From Rariglobus hedericola (GTDB taxonomy: Bacteria > Verrucomicrobiota > Verrucomicrobiia > Opitutales > Opitutaceae): a stretch of 64,000 nt of DNA. The DNA is taken from the NCBI RefSeq assembly GCF_007559335.1, contig NZ_VMBG01000002.1:1046501-1110500 (forward strand). Reading direction: 5' to 3'. Below, piece by piece: positions 8,108-17,325 of this stretch. Each line of letters starts with the position of its first letter. The stretch's first letter is position 1. The notes below the pieces were generated by a model. The model searched no databases and had not been told where the DNA came from. It worked only from the letters and a program-made list of their open reading frames with translations. Position numbers and translations under genes: made by a program.

Positions 8108-10318
8108 ATGAAACCAATGATCCCCGATTGGACTGTATGGATGGCTGCGGCTTTGAGTGTGTTGTCAGGCCTGTCCGTCGTGCATGGTGCGGATGTCAGT
8201 GCCGACTACACGTGGAAGCCGATGAAGATTGGCGGCGGCGGGTGGGTGACGGGTCTGGATATCAACCCTACGCATAAAGATGTGCGGTATGTGCGAACCG
8301 ATGTCTCGGGTGCGTATCGTTGGGAAGCGGCGACGTCTTCGTGGCGGCAGGTGGTCACGGCAAGTAGCATGCCCTCGGGATCGGTCGCCTACGGGAAATA
8401 CAGTGGCGTGGACAGTTTAGTGAGCGCGCCGAGCAAGCCCGACATCGCCTACATGGCGTTTGCGGGGAAGCCCTACGGCGTGGCGGAGGGCAACATCTAC
8501 AAGAGCGTCAATCGCGGCGACACCTGGACGCCCACCAATTTTGGAGAAAAGAAAGTGGCGATGGAGCCGAACGGTGAAGGCCGGCAGGAAGGCGAGCGAT
8601 TGGCGGTCGATCCGCTCAACAGTGACGTGGTCTATTACGGGTCGATGTCGGACGGCCTGTGGACGACACGGGATGCGGGTGTTTCCTGGACGCGAGTCGC
8701 TGGCCTGCCGACGGGCGCGCCCAATCACGGCGTTAACACGGTGGTCTTCGACCGCGATCCCTCGAATCGCGGATCAAAAACCAAGGTGCTCTATGCGACT
8801 GTGGACGGAGAGGGGATTTACCGGAGCGCGGATGCCGGCGAAACATGGCGCAAGATTTCGGATGCAGGCCCAGCCACTGCGGGGCGTCCGCGTGATGCGG
8901 AAATCGGACCCGACGGGACTTATTTTGTCGCCTACGACAACGACAAGGGCGCGACGGGGGCTGTCTGGAAATATTCACGCGCCGGCGTGTGGACGGATAT
9001 CACGCCGACGGGAAAAGAAGGCGGCAGCCAGTCGTATGCGGATCTAGCAGTTGATCCGAACGACGCGCGGCATGTGGTCGTGATGCGCAATGGCGGAAAG
9101 GTTTTTGTTTCCAAAGATCAAGGGGCAACTTGGGATTACCACACCTTCCAGCTCACGAGCCCGAACGTGCAATGGCAGGGCGTGCAGGCCAACTACTGGC
9201 TTAGCGTGGGCGAGATCGCGTTCGATCCATTTGAACCGGGCAAGCTGTGGTTTGCTGAAGGGTTTGGCGTGTGGTGGGCGAAAGACCTGAGGACGCCGCA
9301 GATCGAATGGCACTCGGCGAGCGAGGGAATCGAGGAGATGTGCGGCAATGACGTGATCGCGCCGCCCGGTGGAAAACCGGTCGCTGCCATGTGGGATCTC
9401 GGCGCGTTTTATTTTGAGGATGTGGATACCTACACGGCCGTGCGTTCGCAGCCCGGCTTCATGTCGGCTTGGGCGCTCGACTGGTGTGCAGCGGATCCGA
9501 AGTTCGTGGTGGGTGTATTCCGCAGTCATCTCGACTTCGTGCCCAAGGCGAATTCCAGTGGTTACTCGACGGATGGTGGTCGCACGTGGACGCGGTTTGA
9601 GGCGTTGGAAAACGGGACGGCGCCGAAGGAATTGGAATACGGCGTGATCGCGGTTTCGGCGAACAGCACCGATAAAATCGTGTGGTCACCGGCGCACGAA
9701 AAGATGCCGTATTACACGACGGATTGCGGCGTGACGTGGAAGCAATCGTCGTTTGGCGGACCGGCAAAGACCGGATTCAATTCGCATCCCTCTCCGCAGA
9801 AACCGTTGTGCGCGGATCGTGTGTTGGCGGATACGTTTTATTTTTATCTGCCGAAAGAAGGCGTCTATCGCTCGACGGATGGCGGCGCGAATTTCGCGAG
9901 AGTCGGGAATCCTGTTTCAATGCGTTACAACAGCATCTTGAAATCCACGCCGGGCAAGGCGGGCGACTTGTGGTTTGCCGAAGGAATCGGGGCGGGGCTG
10001 TGGCATTCGACGGATGGTGGAGCCACCTGGCGTGCCGCGCCGGGCGTGGAAAAGGCGTTCAATGTCGGACTCGGCAAATCGCAGAAACCGGGAGGTTATC
10101 CCTCGGTGTATGTCGCGGGCGTGATGCGCGGCGAGACGGGGATTTTCCGATCCACGGATGAAGGCAAGACGTGGGATAAAATCGGCACGTATCCGCTGGG
10201 AATCTTCGACTGGATCGACGGACTCGATGGCGACAAAGACGTCTTTGGCAAAGTCTACGTCGGTTTCGCGGGAGCCGGGTTTTCCTACGGCGCCGTCACA
10301 ACCAGCGGCGAAAAATAA
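8108..10318 (+). CDS. Secreted GH74-like glycosidase (xyloglucanase-type beta-propeller)
   Basis: 736 residues from ATG 8108, chosen because it starts a signal peptide (hydrophobic stretch to VVHGA-DVS); the longer frame adds an implausible basic leader. The sequence is a tandem array of BNR/sortilin-type propeller blades (STDGGRTW, STDGGANF, STDGGATW, STDEGKTW). The start of the mature protein, YVRTDVSGAYRW, matches the first catalytic-Asp region of GH74 enzymes, and MWDLGAFYFEDVDTY near residue 430 is a candidate for the second. It probably cleaves xyloglucan or related beta-glucans outside the cell. Some relatives are non-catalytic sialidase-like propellers, so activity is not certain. Confidence 0.85.
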   Translation: MKPMIPDWTVWMAAALSVLSGLSVVHGADVSADYTWKPMKIGGGGWVTGLDINPTHKDVRYVRTDVSGAYRWEAATSSWRQVVTASSMPSGSVAYGKYSGVDSLVSAPSKPDIAYMAFAGKPYGVAEGNIYKSVNRGDTWTPTNFGEKKVAMEPNGEGRQEGERLAVDPLNSDVVYYGSMSDGLWTTRDAGVSWTRVAGLPTGAPNHGVNTVVFDRDPSNRGSKTKVLYATVDGEGIYRSADAGETWRKISDAGPATAGRPRDAEIGPDGTYFVAYDNDKGATGAVWKYSRAGVWTDITPTGKEGGSQSYADLAVDPNDARHVVVMRNGGKVFVSKDQGATWDYHTFQLTSPNVQWQGVQANYWLSVGEIAFDPFEPGKLWFAEGFGVWWAKDLRTPQIEWHSASEGIEEMCGNDVIAPPGGKPVAAMWDLGAFYFEDVDTYTAVRSQPGFMSAWALDWCAADPKFVVGVFRSHLDFVPKANSSGYSTDGGRTWTRFEALENGTAPKELEYGVIAVSANSTDKIVWSPAHEKMPYYTTDCGVTWKQSSFGGPAKTGFNSHPSPQKPLCADRVLADTFYFYLPKEGVYRSTDGGANFARVGNPVSMRYNSILKSTPGKAGDLWFAEGIGAGLWHSTDGGATWRAAPGVEKAFNVGLGKSQKPGGYPSVYVAGVMRGETGIFRSTDEGKTWDKIGTYPLGIFDWIDGLDGDKDVFGKVYVGFAGAGFSYGAVTTSGEK

Positions 10319-10355
10319 ACTGCGTTTGAAACGCCCGCTTGCAAAAATCAACCAC

Positions 10356-10443
10356 TGGCGGAGAGGGAGGGATTCGAACCCCCGGTTCCTTTCGGAACAC
10401 CGCATTTCGAGTGCGGCGCGATCGACCACTCTGCCACCTCTCC
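10356..10443 (-). tRNA. tRNA-Ser (anticodon CGA)
   Basis: Read on the minus strand: acceptor GGAGAGG pairs with CCTCTCC, the long variable arm GTTCCGAAAGGAAC is typical of tRNA-Ser, the anticodon loop CTCGAAA gives CGA (reads UCG), the T-loop is GTTCGAATC, and an encoded 3' CCA is present at 10356-10358. It lies 37 bp after the glycosidase stop codon. Confidence 0.96.
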
Positions 10444-10537
10444 GGTGTGTGTGGAGCGGCGAACGTAGAAGTCCGTTCACAAAACGGAAGCCGAAAGTTG
10501 TCGGCTGCTTCGTATGCCGGCGGACTCTTCGCGCCGC

Positions 10538-10963
10538 TCAGAGGTTTTCGTCCTGGCCCGCCGCGATTTCACCCCGGTTGGCGGGCAGGTGGTGCGGCAG
10601 GAAGAAATAATAGCTCATCAACCACCAGCTGCGGGAGGAGCGGTAAAACAAGATCGGAAACCCGATCGCACCCACTCCGGCGATGATCGCGGCAGTCAGG
10701 CCGGAAAATACGCCGACGAGATAAAGAATCAGCACCGGTAGTAAAAATCCGAGAATGGTGACGCCGTAATTCAGCGACATGGAGCCGAGAAAAAATCCTT
10801 CATCGCGCTCAATCTTCAGTCCGCAGTCGGGGCACTCGGGGTTCAGTTCGAACAGCGAGCCTTCCTTGAACAGTTTTCGCGACCCGCAGTTGGGGCAGCG
10901 GTGGGTGATTCCACGGGTGAAGATCTGACCTTTGGTGACTTTGATGGAAGGGTGCTCGGACAC
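10538..10963 (-). CDS. DUF983 family zinc-ribbon membrane protein
   Basis: 141 residues from a GTG at 10963. An upstream GTG at 10999 lies inside the tsf terminator hairpin (10989-11020), which argues against the longer form. N-terminal CPNCG and CPDCG pairs form a zinc ribbon (about residues 24-47); a two-helix membrane region follows (YGVTILGFLLPVLILYLV and AAIIAGVGAIGFPILFY). The family is common in Bacteroidota and Verrucomicrobiota, where its role is unknown, though members often sit near respiratory or envelope genes. It lies downstream of tsf on the same strand but is separated from it by a terminator. Confidence 0.85.
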   Translation of the reverse strand: MSEHPSIKVTKGQIFTRGITHRCPNCGSRKLFKEGSLFELNPECPDCGLKIERDEGFFLGSMSLNYGVTILGFLLPVLILYLVGVFSGLTAAIIAGVGAIGFPILFYRSSRSWWLMSYYFFLPHHLPANRGEIAAGQDENL

Positions 10964-10988
10964 AGGCGGGAGTGTTCGTTTGGGAAAT

Positions 10989-11020
10989 AAAAAAGGCACG
11001 CCGGAAAACGGCGTGCCTTT
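10989..11020 (-). terminator. Rho-independent terminator of rpsB-tsf
   Basis: On the minus strand: stem GGCACGCCG / CGGCGTGCC (9 bp) with a 5-nt loop, followed by TTTTTT. It starts about 28 nt after the tsf stop codon. Confidence 0.92.
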
Positions 11021-11047
11021 GATGTGAAGCGCGACTTGCGTCTCGTA

Positions 11048-11641
11048 TTACGAACCGAGCTGGTAGCGCGTGAAGCGGCGCACCTGGATGTTCTCGCCGG
11101 TCTTGGCGATGGCCTCGGTGAGGATCTCCTTGATGGATTTCTCGGGGACCTTCACGTAGGGCTGATCGAGGAGGACGATGGTCGAGTAGAACTTCTCGAT
11201 CTTGCCTTCGACGATCTTCTGCACGGCGGCGGGCGGCTTGCCGGCGACCTGGGCGGAGGCGATGTCGCGTTCGGCGGCCAGATCGGCCTCGGGAACCTGG
11301 TCACGGGTGACGTAGAGCGGGTTCGCGGCGGCGATGTGCATGCCGAGGTTGCGGACGAGATCCTTGAAGTCGTCATTGCGGGCGACGAAGTCGGTCTCGC
11401 AGTTGACTTCAATGATGACGCCCACTTTGCCGCCGACGTGGATGTAGCTCTCGATGAGACCTTCCTTGGCTTCGCGGTCGGCGCGTTTGGCAGCCGAGGC
11501 GGCACCCTTCTTGCGGAGGATGGTGATGGCTGCTTCGATGTCGCCGTTGGTCTCAACTAGCGCGCGCTTGCAGTCCATGAGGCCGGCGCCCGTCTGGGCG
11601 CGCAGGTCGTTGACTTGGGTGGCGGTGATTGCGGTGCTCAT
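11048..11641 (-). CDS. tsf: Translation elongation factor Ts
   Basis: 197 residues, a short-form EF-Ts as found in several phyla. The N-terminal UBA-like segment (VNDLRAQTGAGLMDCKRAL) contacts EF-Tu, and the core TDFVARNDDFKDLVRNL motif is intact. It regenerates EF-Tu-GTP in the cytoplasm. It follows rpsB with a 21-nt gap in the usual rpsB-tsf order and is closed by a strong terminator. Confidence 0.98.
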   Translation of the reverse strand: MSTAITATQVNDLRAQTGAGLMDCKRALVETNGDIEAAITILRKKGAASAAKRADREAKEGLIESYIHVGGKVGVIIEVNCETDFVARNDDFKDLVRNLGMHIAAANPLYVTRDQVPEADLAAERDIASAQVAGKPPAAVQKIVEGKIEKFYSTIVLLDQPYVKVPEKSIKEILTEAIAKTGENIQVRRFTRYQLGS

Positions 11642-11662
11642 TAAATCAGGATCGGGGGTGGA

Positions 11663-12553
11663 TTATTCCTTGGGGGCGGCGACCTTCTTGCGAGGGGCGG
11701 CGGTGGTCTTCTTCTTCGCGGAGGCGTCGGCTTCGGCGACTTCGCCACCGGTGGGCAGCTCAACCTTGGAGAGGTCAACTTCGCCGGCTTCGTTGACGGC
11801 GCCAGCGGAGGCGGCCATCGAGGCGGAAACGGCGCGGAGGTCGGCCTGACCGCGGGTGTTGCGGCGGCTGTCGCGCTGGGCGAGGCCGTTCTGGATGGCC
11901 TCGACAACGGTGTCGACGATGATGCGGATGGACTTCACGGCGTCGTCGTTGCCCGGGATCGGGTAGGCGAGCTGGGTGGGGTCGGAGTTGGTGTCAACGA
12001 GACCGACGCAGGGGATGTTGAGGCGCTTGGCCTCGGCAACGGCGATGGCTTCGTGGTTGGCGTCGAGGACGAACACGGCGGACGGGAGATTGTTCATCTC
12101 CATGATGCCCGCGAAATTCTTGTTCATGCGGACCATCTCGCGCTTGATCGCGGACTCTTCCTTGGAGGAGAGCTTGGCGAGTTCGCCGGAGGATTCCTGC
12201 TGCTGGAACTTTTTGAACTTCGCGATGGATTTCTTGACGGTGGCGAAATTGGTGAGGGTGCCGCCGAGCCAACGGTCAACAGCGAAAGGCTGGTGGGTGG
12301 CGATGGCCGCCTCGCGGACGATTTCCTGGGCCTGGCGCTTGGTGCCGACGAAGAGCACGTTGCCGCCGCCGGCGACGGTCTCTTCGAGGAAGGAGTAGGC
12401 CTTCTGGAGGAGCTCGTGGGTCTTGCCGAGGTCGATGATGGTGATGCCCTGGCGGTGGTCGAAAATGTAGGGCTTGGAGCGGGGATTCCAACGGCGGGTC
12501 TGGTGGCCGAAGTGGACGCCGGCATCAAGGAGGTCTTTAGGTGAGACGTTCAT
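11663..12553 (-). CDS. rpsB: 30S ribosomal protein S2
   Basis: 296 residues from ATG 12553 (MNVSPKDLLDAGVHFGH), which matches the family N-terminus; the frame upstream of it is non-coding. Family motifs RWNPRSKPYIF, FVGTKRQAQEIV, RWLGGTLTNF and VGLVDTNSDP are all present. The C-terminus carries an Ala/Lys-rich tail of about 50 residues beyond the usual S2 fold, ending KKKTTAAPRKK, like extended S2 proteins in other bacteria. It is the first gene of the rpsB-tsf operon. Confidence 0.98.
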   Translation of the reverse strand: MNVSPKDLLDAGVHFGHQTRRWNPRSKPYIFDHRQGITIIDLGKTHELLQKAYSFLEETVAGGGNVLFVGTKRQAQEIVREAAIATHQPFAVDRWLGGTLTNFATVKKSIAKFKKFQQQESSGELAKLSSKEESAIKREMVRMNKNFAGIMEMNNLPSAVFVLDANHEAIAVAEAKRLNIPCVGLVDTNSDPTQLAYPIPGNDDAVKSIRIIVDTVVEAIQNGLAQRDSRRNTRGQADLRAVSASMAASAGAVNEAGEVDLSKVELPTGGEVAEADASAKKKTTAAPRKKVAAPKE

Positions 12554-12727
12554 GTGGTTTGATCTATGTATCTTTGAAACACAGGTCGGCCAATGGGCCG
12601 CCTTGCGATCGAGATGAGTGTTGTGGTGGTTGTTTCCCACGCCCGGAATTGGGTGAAGGAATGGAAGAGCACAGAGGGCGGGGAAGGGGCTGGCAAGCGG
12701 AGAATCGGGAATATTGCAAAATGGCCG

Positions 12728-12756
12728 TTGACAGAGAGGGTCGCAAAACCATGTTC
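12728..12756 (+). promoter_or_regulatory. Probable promoter of tRNA-Met
   Basis: A consensus -35 TTGACA (12728-12733) is followed after exactly 17 bp by ATGTTC (12751-12756) as a weak -10, about 17 bp before the mature tRNA 5' end. The good -35 and position support it; the -10 is poor. Confidence 0.6.
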
Positions 12757-12768
12757 TCGCCCTCCCAC

Positions 12769-12849
<81 letters not shown>

Positions 12850-12856
12850 ATTTTGA

Positions 12857-12886
12857 AGCCCTTCCGTAACACGGGAGGGCTTTTTT
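12857..12886 (+). terminator. Rho-independent terminator of tRNA-Met
   Basis: An 11-bp stem AGCCCTTCCGT / ACGGGAGGGCT (one G-U pair) with a 3-nt loop is followed by TTTTTT, 7 nt after the encoded CCA. Confidence 0.93.
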
Positions 12887-13035
12887 GTGGGCGAGTTATG
12901 CGTTGAGCGTTCCAAGTATCTGTTCCACTAAGAAAAACACAGGGAGCGAGGGACCTGAATCACGTAGTTTTCAGAATGCGGTGATAAGGATGCTAGCGTT
13001 TTTATGTTTCTGCGGCTGATTTTTCTGCTGCGGGA

Positions 13036-14745
13036 TCAAGAAGAACTGGGTTTGGCGGGCGGGACGGTTCGGATTAATGCGAAGCCGCCGGCGGCGAGTA
13101 ATGCGCAGGCGAGGATGAACCAATCGCCGTGGCGCACATAGAAACTTTGTTTGCCTATCCAACGGGCGTCGGCGGTGACGGAAACCGTCTGCGTGCCGCG
13201 GAAATACACGGTGCCCGTCTCGGTGGTTTTCGTGTTTTCGGTGGAGATCTCGCCGGTGACGCGGTCACGGGTGAGCACGGCGCGGATGCTGCCGAATTCG
13301 TCGACCCAGCCGCTCCAGCCGCCATTGCCGCAACGAAGCAAGGGGCGTCGTGTCTCGACGGCGCGGAGCACGGCATTGGAGGCGTGTTGATAAGCCGCGC
13401 CGCCTTCGCCGAACCAACCGTTGTTGGTGTTTACCACGAGCAAGTCCGCGCCGGCTTGGACGCTTTCGCGTGAGAGATGCGGGAAGATGTCCTCGTAGCA
13501 AAGCAGCGCGCCCACGGCGAGCGGACGATCATGCACGGAAACCTGGAGCGGGGCGGGATCGGTGCCGCGGAGAAAATCTCCGCCGATCGGCACGAACTTG
13601 CCGAGCCAGCCGAGCAGGGGACGCAACGGAACGTATTCGCCGAAAGGCACGAGTTTTCGTTTCGCGTAGAAATGCGGTTGCAGGCCGTTCACGGGATCCA
13701 CCACGAACACGGCGTTGAGCCAGTCTTCCTGCGTAGGATCGCTCGCGGAGGGTTGGCGCGCGATTGAGCCGAGCACGAGTGGGGCACCGGCGCGGTTGAC
13801 CAAGGTTTCAACCCAGGCGCGCATTTCCGGGTCACCCTTGACGGCCCACGGCGTGGTGGCCTCGGGCCAGAGAATGAGGTCGGGCTTGGTGGCGCTCGCG
13901 GCGAGCGTGAGGGTTTCCAAGACCTCAAGGATGGCGGGGCCCTTGGTGTTGTCCCATTTGATGTCTTGCGCGATGTAAGGCTGCACAAACGCAATGCGAC
14001 CCAGCGGAACGGTGAACTGCCGGCGGTTAAAGGTTTCCTGAAGTTGCGTGGCTACGCAGATGACCAGCAGGAACATCGCGGCAAAGAATTCCTGCGAGCG
14101 TTTACCCAGGCCGTGGCGACCCTCGCGGATGAGACGATGGGCGTAGGCCGTGAAGCCGAGATTCATAGCGATCAAAACAAACGACACGCCGCCGGCGCCG
14201 GTGAACGCGGCGATTTGCAGGATGGTCATGCGCTGCCATTGCGTGGCGGCGAGAGGCATCCAAGGAAAACCACTGAGAACCCAAGTGCGCGTCCACTCGC
14301 CGACGACCCAGAGTCCGGCGAGGCCAAACATAACCAGCAGTCGCGTGGAGGTGGATTGTCCGATCATGCGTGGGAGCGCCCAGCGCGCCGCCAGAAACCA
14401 GGAGCCGATCCATGCACCAATAAATGGACCGAGCAGCACAAGTCCACCGATGGTAACGTTGTGCAACCAGCCGAACAGGATCGTCCAGGCGACGGCTTGC
14501 GCGCCCAGCACGGTCCATGCGTAGAGACGAAAGGACGGACGCAGATAAGCCCAAAACAAAGCCGGCACAGCAAAGGCGTAGGCAAACTCGGGGGTGCGCG
14601 AAGGCGGGAAGGCCAAGACCGTGAGCACGACGGTGGCGATGAACACACCGGCCGACCACAGCAGGTTCGCGTGACGCTGCCACCACGCGGGAGGCTGGTC
14701 GTAGGATGCGTCGTTAATATCGGAAAGCGGAAAGTCGTCGGCCAC
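13036..14745 (-). CDS. lnt: Apolipoprotein N-acyltransferase
   Basis: 569 residues. The N-terminal half has about seven hydrophobic segments (residues about 30-230) including the family FPWMPLA motif at about 160-166. The C-terminal nitrilase domain shows the catalytic triad: Glu295 in WPEATTPW, Lys364 in RKLVPFGEY and Cys416 in LLCYEDIFP. One more membrane helix follows near the C-terminus. It transfers the third acyl chain to lipoproteins in the inner membrane, consistent with a diderm host with lipoproteins such as the LivK-like one in this window. It is monocistronic by position. Confidence 0.96.
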   Translation of the reverse strand: MADDFPLSDINDASYDQPPAWWQRHANLLWSAGVFIATVVLTVLAFPPSRTPEFAYAFAVPALFWAYLRPSFRLYAWTVLGAQAVAWTILFGWLHNVTIGGLVLLGPFIGAWIGSWFLAARWALPRMIGQSTSTRLLVMFGLAGLWVVGEWTRTWVLSGFPWMPLAATQWQRMTILQIAAFTGAGGVSFVLIAMNLGFTAYAHRLIREGRHGLGKRSQEFFAAMFLLVICVATQLQETFNRRQFTVPLGRIAFVQPYIAQDIKWDNTKGPAILEVLETLTLAASATKPDLILWPEATTPWAVKGDPEMRAWVETLVNRAGAPLVLGSIARQPSASDPTQEDWLNAVFVVDPVNGLQPHFYAKRKLVPFGEYVPLRPLLGWLGKFVPIGGDFLRGTDPAPLQVSVHDRPLAVGALLCYEDIFPHLSRESVQAGADLLVVNTNNGWFGEGGAAYQHASNAVLRAVETRRPLLRCGNGGWSGWVDEFGSIRAVLTRDRVTGEISTENTKTTETGTVYFRGTQTVSVTADARWIGKQSFYVRHGDWFILACALLAAGGFALIRTVPPAKPSSS

Positions 14746-14903
14746 GGTGAAACTTGAGACTGTGCCACGCGGCGGGTGGCGTGCAAGCGAGCCTTCTCGG
14801 GGTGGCCGCGCGCTGGTTATCGTGAGTGGAAACGAGGTGGGGGTTTTCCACGGGAGTTCCCTTGTGCGAGGACAGGAGGGTGGGTTTCATCGCGCTTTCG
14901 TTT

Positions 14904-15971
14904 ATGCAAAATCTCATCCTTTTCCCGTTCGCCGACTATTGGTGGTTCTACGGGTTGTTTACGCTGTTTGTGCTGGGTATGCTGGCACTCGACCTGGGCG
15001 TCTTTCACAAGTCCGCCCATGAAGTCACCGTCAAGGAAGCGGCGGGCTGGAGTGTCGCCTGGATTTCGCTGGCGATGCTTTTTTGCTTTGGTTTCTGGCA
15101 TTATGCGCAGTGGAAACTGCCTCATTATCCGCCGCTGCTGGAAGTGCTCGCGGCCCAAGGCATCACGGATGCCGCCGCCATCGCGGTGGAGGCGGGTAAG
15201 CTCGCCAATCAGACCGCGCTGGAGTTCCTCACGGGCTTCGTCGTCGAGAAGTCTCTCTCGGTGGACAATATTTTCGTGTTCATCGTGGTGTTCAGCTATT
15301 TCGGCGTGCCGAAAATGTATCAGCACCGCGTGCTGTTCTTCGGCATTATCGGTGCGCTGGTTTTCCGAACGATCTTCATCACCATCGGCGCGGCTCTCAT
15401 TCAATTCCACTGGGTGCTGTGGGTGTTTGGCGCGTTCCTGATTTTTACGGGCATCAAGATTTTCTTCTCGGACGAAAAGCCGATCGAGCCGGAGAAGAAT
15501 CCGTTCATAAAACTACTGCGGAAGTTTATCCCCATCACTCCCGAGATGGAGGGGCAGAAGTTTTTCCTGCGCAAAGAAGGCATTCTCTACGGCACGCCAT
15601 TGCTGGTGTGCGTGGTGTTCATCGAGCTGACCGACATCGTGTTCGCGGTGGATTCGGTGCCGGCGATCTTCGCGATCACCCGTGAGCCGTTGATTGTTTT
15701 CACGTCCAATATTTTCGCGATCCTCGGTCTGCGCGCGCTATTTTTTCTGCTGATCAGCGTCATGCATAAATTCCACTTCTTGAAATACGGACTCGGCATC
15801 ATCCTCGTGTTTGTGGGCTTGAAGATGGTGTGGCTGAGCTCGCTCTTCCCTAACAATAAATTCCCCGTGACCTGGTCGCTGGGCATCATCGGCGGTGTGT
15901 TGGTGGCGTCCGTCGTGCTTTCGCTGGTCTTCCCGAAGGCGGCCGAGGCTGAACATTCCACCCACGGATGA
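14904..15971 (+). CDS. TerC/Alx family integral membrane protein
   Basis: 355 residues from ATG 14904 (MQNLILFPFADYWWFYG), preferred over an upstream ATG because the upstream extension is hydrophilic and unlike the family. There are about nine hydrophobic helices, with the acidic membrane motifs SVDNIFVFIVVF and DIVFAVDSVPAIFAI that mark TerC/Alx proteins. The family is linked to metal (Mn) export or metalation of exported proteins and to tellurite or alkaline stress. The stop codon overlaps the start of the next gene by 4 nt (ATGA), so the two are translationally coupled. I see no yybP-ykoY-like Mn riboswitch upstream. Confidence 0.93.
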   Translation: MQNLILFPFADYWWFYGLFTLFVLGMLALDLGVFHKSAHEVTVKEAAGWSVAWISLAMLFCFGFWHYAQWKLPHYPPLLEVLAAQGITDAAAIAVEAGKLANQTALEFLTGFVVEKSLSVDNIFVFIVVFSYFGVPKMYQHRVLFFGIIGALVFRTIFITIGAALIQFHWVLWVFGAFLIFTGIKIFFSDEKPIEPEKNPFIKLLRKFIPITPEMEGQKFFLRKEGILYGTPLLVCVVFIELTDIVFAVDSVPAIFAITREPLIVFTSNIFAILGLRALFFLLISVMHKFHFLKYGLGIILVFVGLKMVWLSSLFPNNKFPVTWSLGIIGGVLVASVVLSLVFPKAAEAEHSTHG

Positions 15972-17278
15972 GTGCGGTTTTAACGGAAATACTGATCATT
16001 TTCGGACTGCTCCTTTTGAATGGCGTGTTCGCCATGGCGGAAATCGCCGTGGTGTCCTCGCGCAAGGCACGGCTTAAAAAAATGGCCGACGAGGGCTCGA
16101 TCCGCGCCAAGGCTGCGCTGGCGCTGGCCGAGGAACCCACGCGGTTTCTCTCGACGGTGCAGATCGGCATCACGCTGGTGGGCATTCTGGCGGGTGCGTT
16201 TGGCGGTGTGCGGTTGTCGGGCAAGCTGGCGGTGTGGCTTGCAGGTGAGATTCCCGCGTTGTCGGCGTATGCCGAGGGCATCGCCATCACGGTGGTGGTG
16301 GGAGCGATCACTTATCTCTCGCTCATTATCGGCGAGCTGGTGCCGAAGCGCATCGGTCTGAACAACCCCGAGGGCAAAGCGATGCTGGTGGCGGCGCCCA
16401 TGAACGCGCTGTCACGCCTCGCGTTGCCGTTTGTATGGCTGCTCACGCACTCGACGAATGGCGTGTTGAAGCTGTTTGGCCTCGGACAGGAAAAAGACGC
16501 GCCGCCCTCCGAAGAGGAGATCACCCACCTGATCGAGCAAGGCACGACGGCGGGCGTTTTTCATCAGGCGGAGCAGGCGATGGTCGAGGGCGTGCTGCGC
16601 CTCGATGAAAAACCGGTGACGGAAATCATGACGCGCCGCACGAAGATTGTGTGGCTCGACGTCGATGATGCCGACGAGGTGAACTGGCGCAAAATCGTCG
16701 CGAGCGGGCACTCGCTGTTTCCCGTGTATGAAGGCACGCGTGACCACGTGCTCGGCATGGTGGCGGTGAAGGCACTGTGGGCGAACTCAGCAATTGGCTT
16801 GAAAAACCGGTTGCGCGACCACCTTACGCAACCGCTCTACGTTCCGCAGACGATCAATGCGGTGCAGTTGCTGGAAAGCTACAAGAAGTCGGGCAAGCAC
16901 CTCGCACTCGTGACCGACGAGTTCGGGAGTATCCAAGGTGTGGTTACGCTGATCGATGTCATGGAGGCCATCGTGGGCGACCTGCCGGAGCCGGGCGACC
17001 GTCGCACGCCGGGTGCGGTGCAACGTGACGATGGTTCCTGGCTCGTGGACGGCGCGATGGATGTCGATGAGTTCAAGCGCCTGTTCTCGTTCGGCGCGCT
17101 GCCGGGCGAGGAGGACGATGATTATGAGACCGTGGGCGGCTTTGTGTTGGATCGCCTCGGCCATATTCCGGTCGAGAGCGAGTCTATCTCCTGGGGCGGC
17201 TGGAAGTTCGAAGTGGTCGACATGGACCGCCACCGCGTGGACAAGCTGCTGCTGGCGAAACTGCCGCCTGCGACATAA
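15968..17278 (+). CDS. HlyC/CorC family protein (DUF21-CBS-CorC_HlyC)
   Basis: 436 residues. An N-terminal DUF21/CNNM membrane domain (about residues 1-190, with FAMAEIAVVSSRKARLK and STVQIGITLVGILAGAFGG), a pair of CBS domains (about 215-340, starting MTRRTKIVWLDVD, then VTDEFGSIQGVVTLIDVMEAIVGDL) and a C-terminal CorC_HlyC domain (about 350-435) are in the normal order and length. Family members move or sense Mg/Co or other divalent cations. It overlaps the TerC gene by 4 nt, suggesting a shared metal-homeostasis role. Confidence 0.93.
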   Translation: MSAVLTEILIIFGLLLLNGVFAMAEIAVVSSRKARLKKMADEGSIRAKAALALAEEPTRFLSTVQIGITLVGILAGAFGGVRLSGKLAVWLAGEIPALSAYAEGIAITVVVGAITYLSLIIGELVPKRIGLNNPEGKAMLVAAPMNALSRLALPFVWLLTHSTNGVLKLFGLGQEKDAPPSEEEITHLIEQGTTAGVFHQAEQAMVEGVLRLDEKPVTEIMTRRTKIVWLDVDDADEVNWRKIVASGHSLFPVYEGTRDHVLGMVAVKALWANSAIGLKNRLRDHLTQPLYVPQTINAVQLLESYKKSGKHLALVTDEFGSIQGVVTLIDVMEAIVGDLPEPGDRRTPGAVQRDDGSWLVDGAMDVDEFKRLFSFGALPGEEDDDYETVGGFVLDRLGHIPVESESISWGGWKFEVVDMDRHRVDKLLLAKLPPAT

Positions 17279-17308
17279 AAAAGGCCGGTCGCTGGATGGC
17301 GACCGGCC
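17277..17308 (-). terminator. Rho-independent terminator of secA
   Basis: On the minus strand: 10-bp stem GGCCGGTCGC / GCGACCGGCC with a 6-nt loop and TTTTTT tail, about 17 nt after the secA stop. Its A-run overlaps the stop of the convergent CorC gene, so it may also serve as a weaker terminator on the plus strand. Confidence 0.9.
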
Positions 17309-17325
17309 TGCTGCGGGCGGACGGG

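Noticed and set aside
10964-10999. Longer DUF983 start at 10999
   Set aside because: It would place the start codon inside the terminator hairpin of tsf.
14746-14903. yybP-ykoY-type manganese riboswitch before the TerC gene
   Set aside because: No conserved motif of that riboswitch class is visible; a covariance search would settle it.
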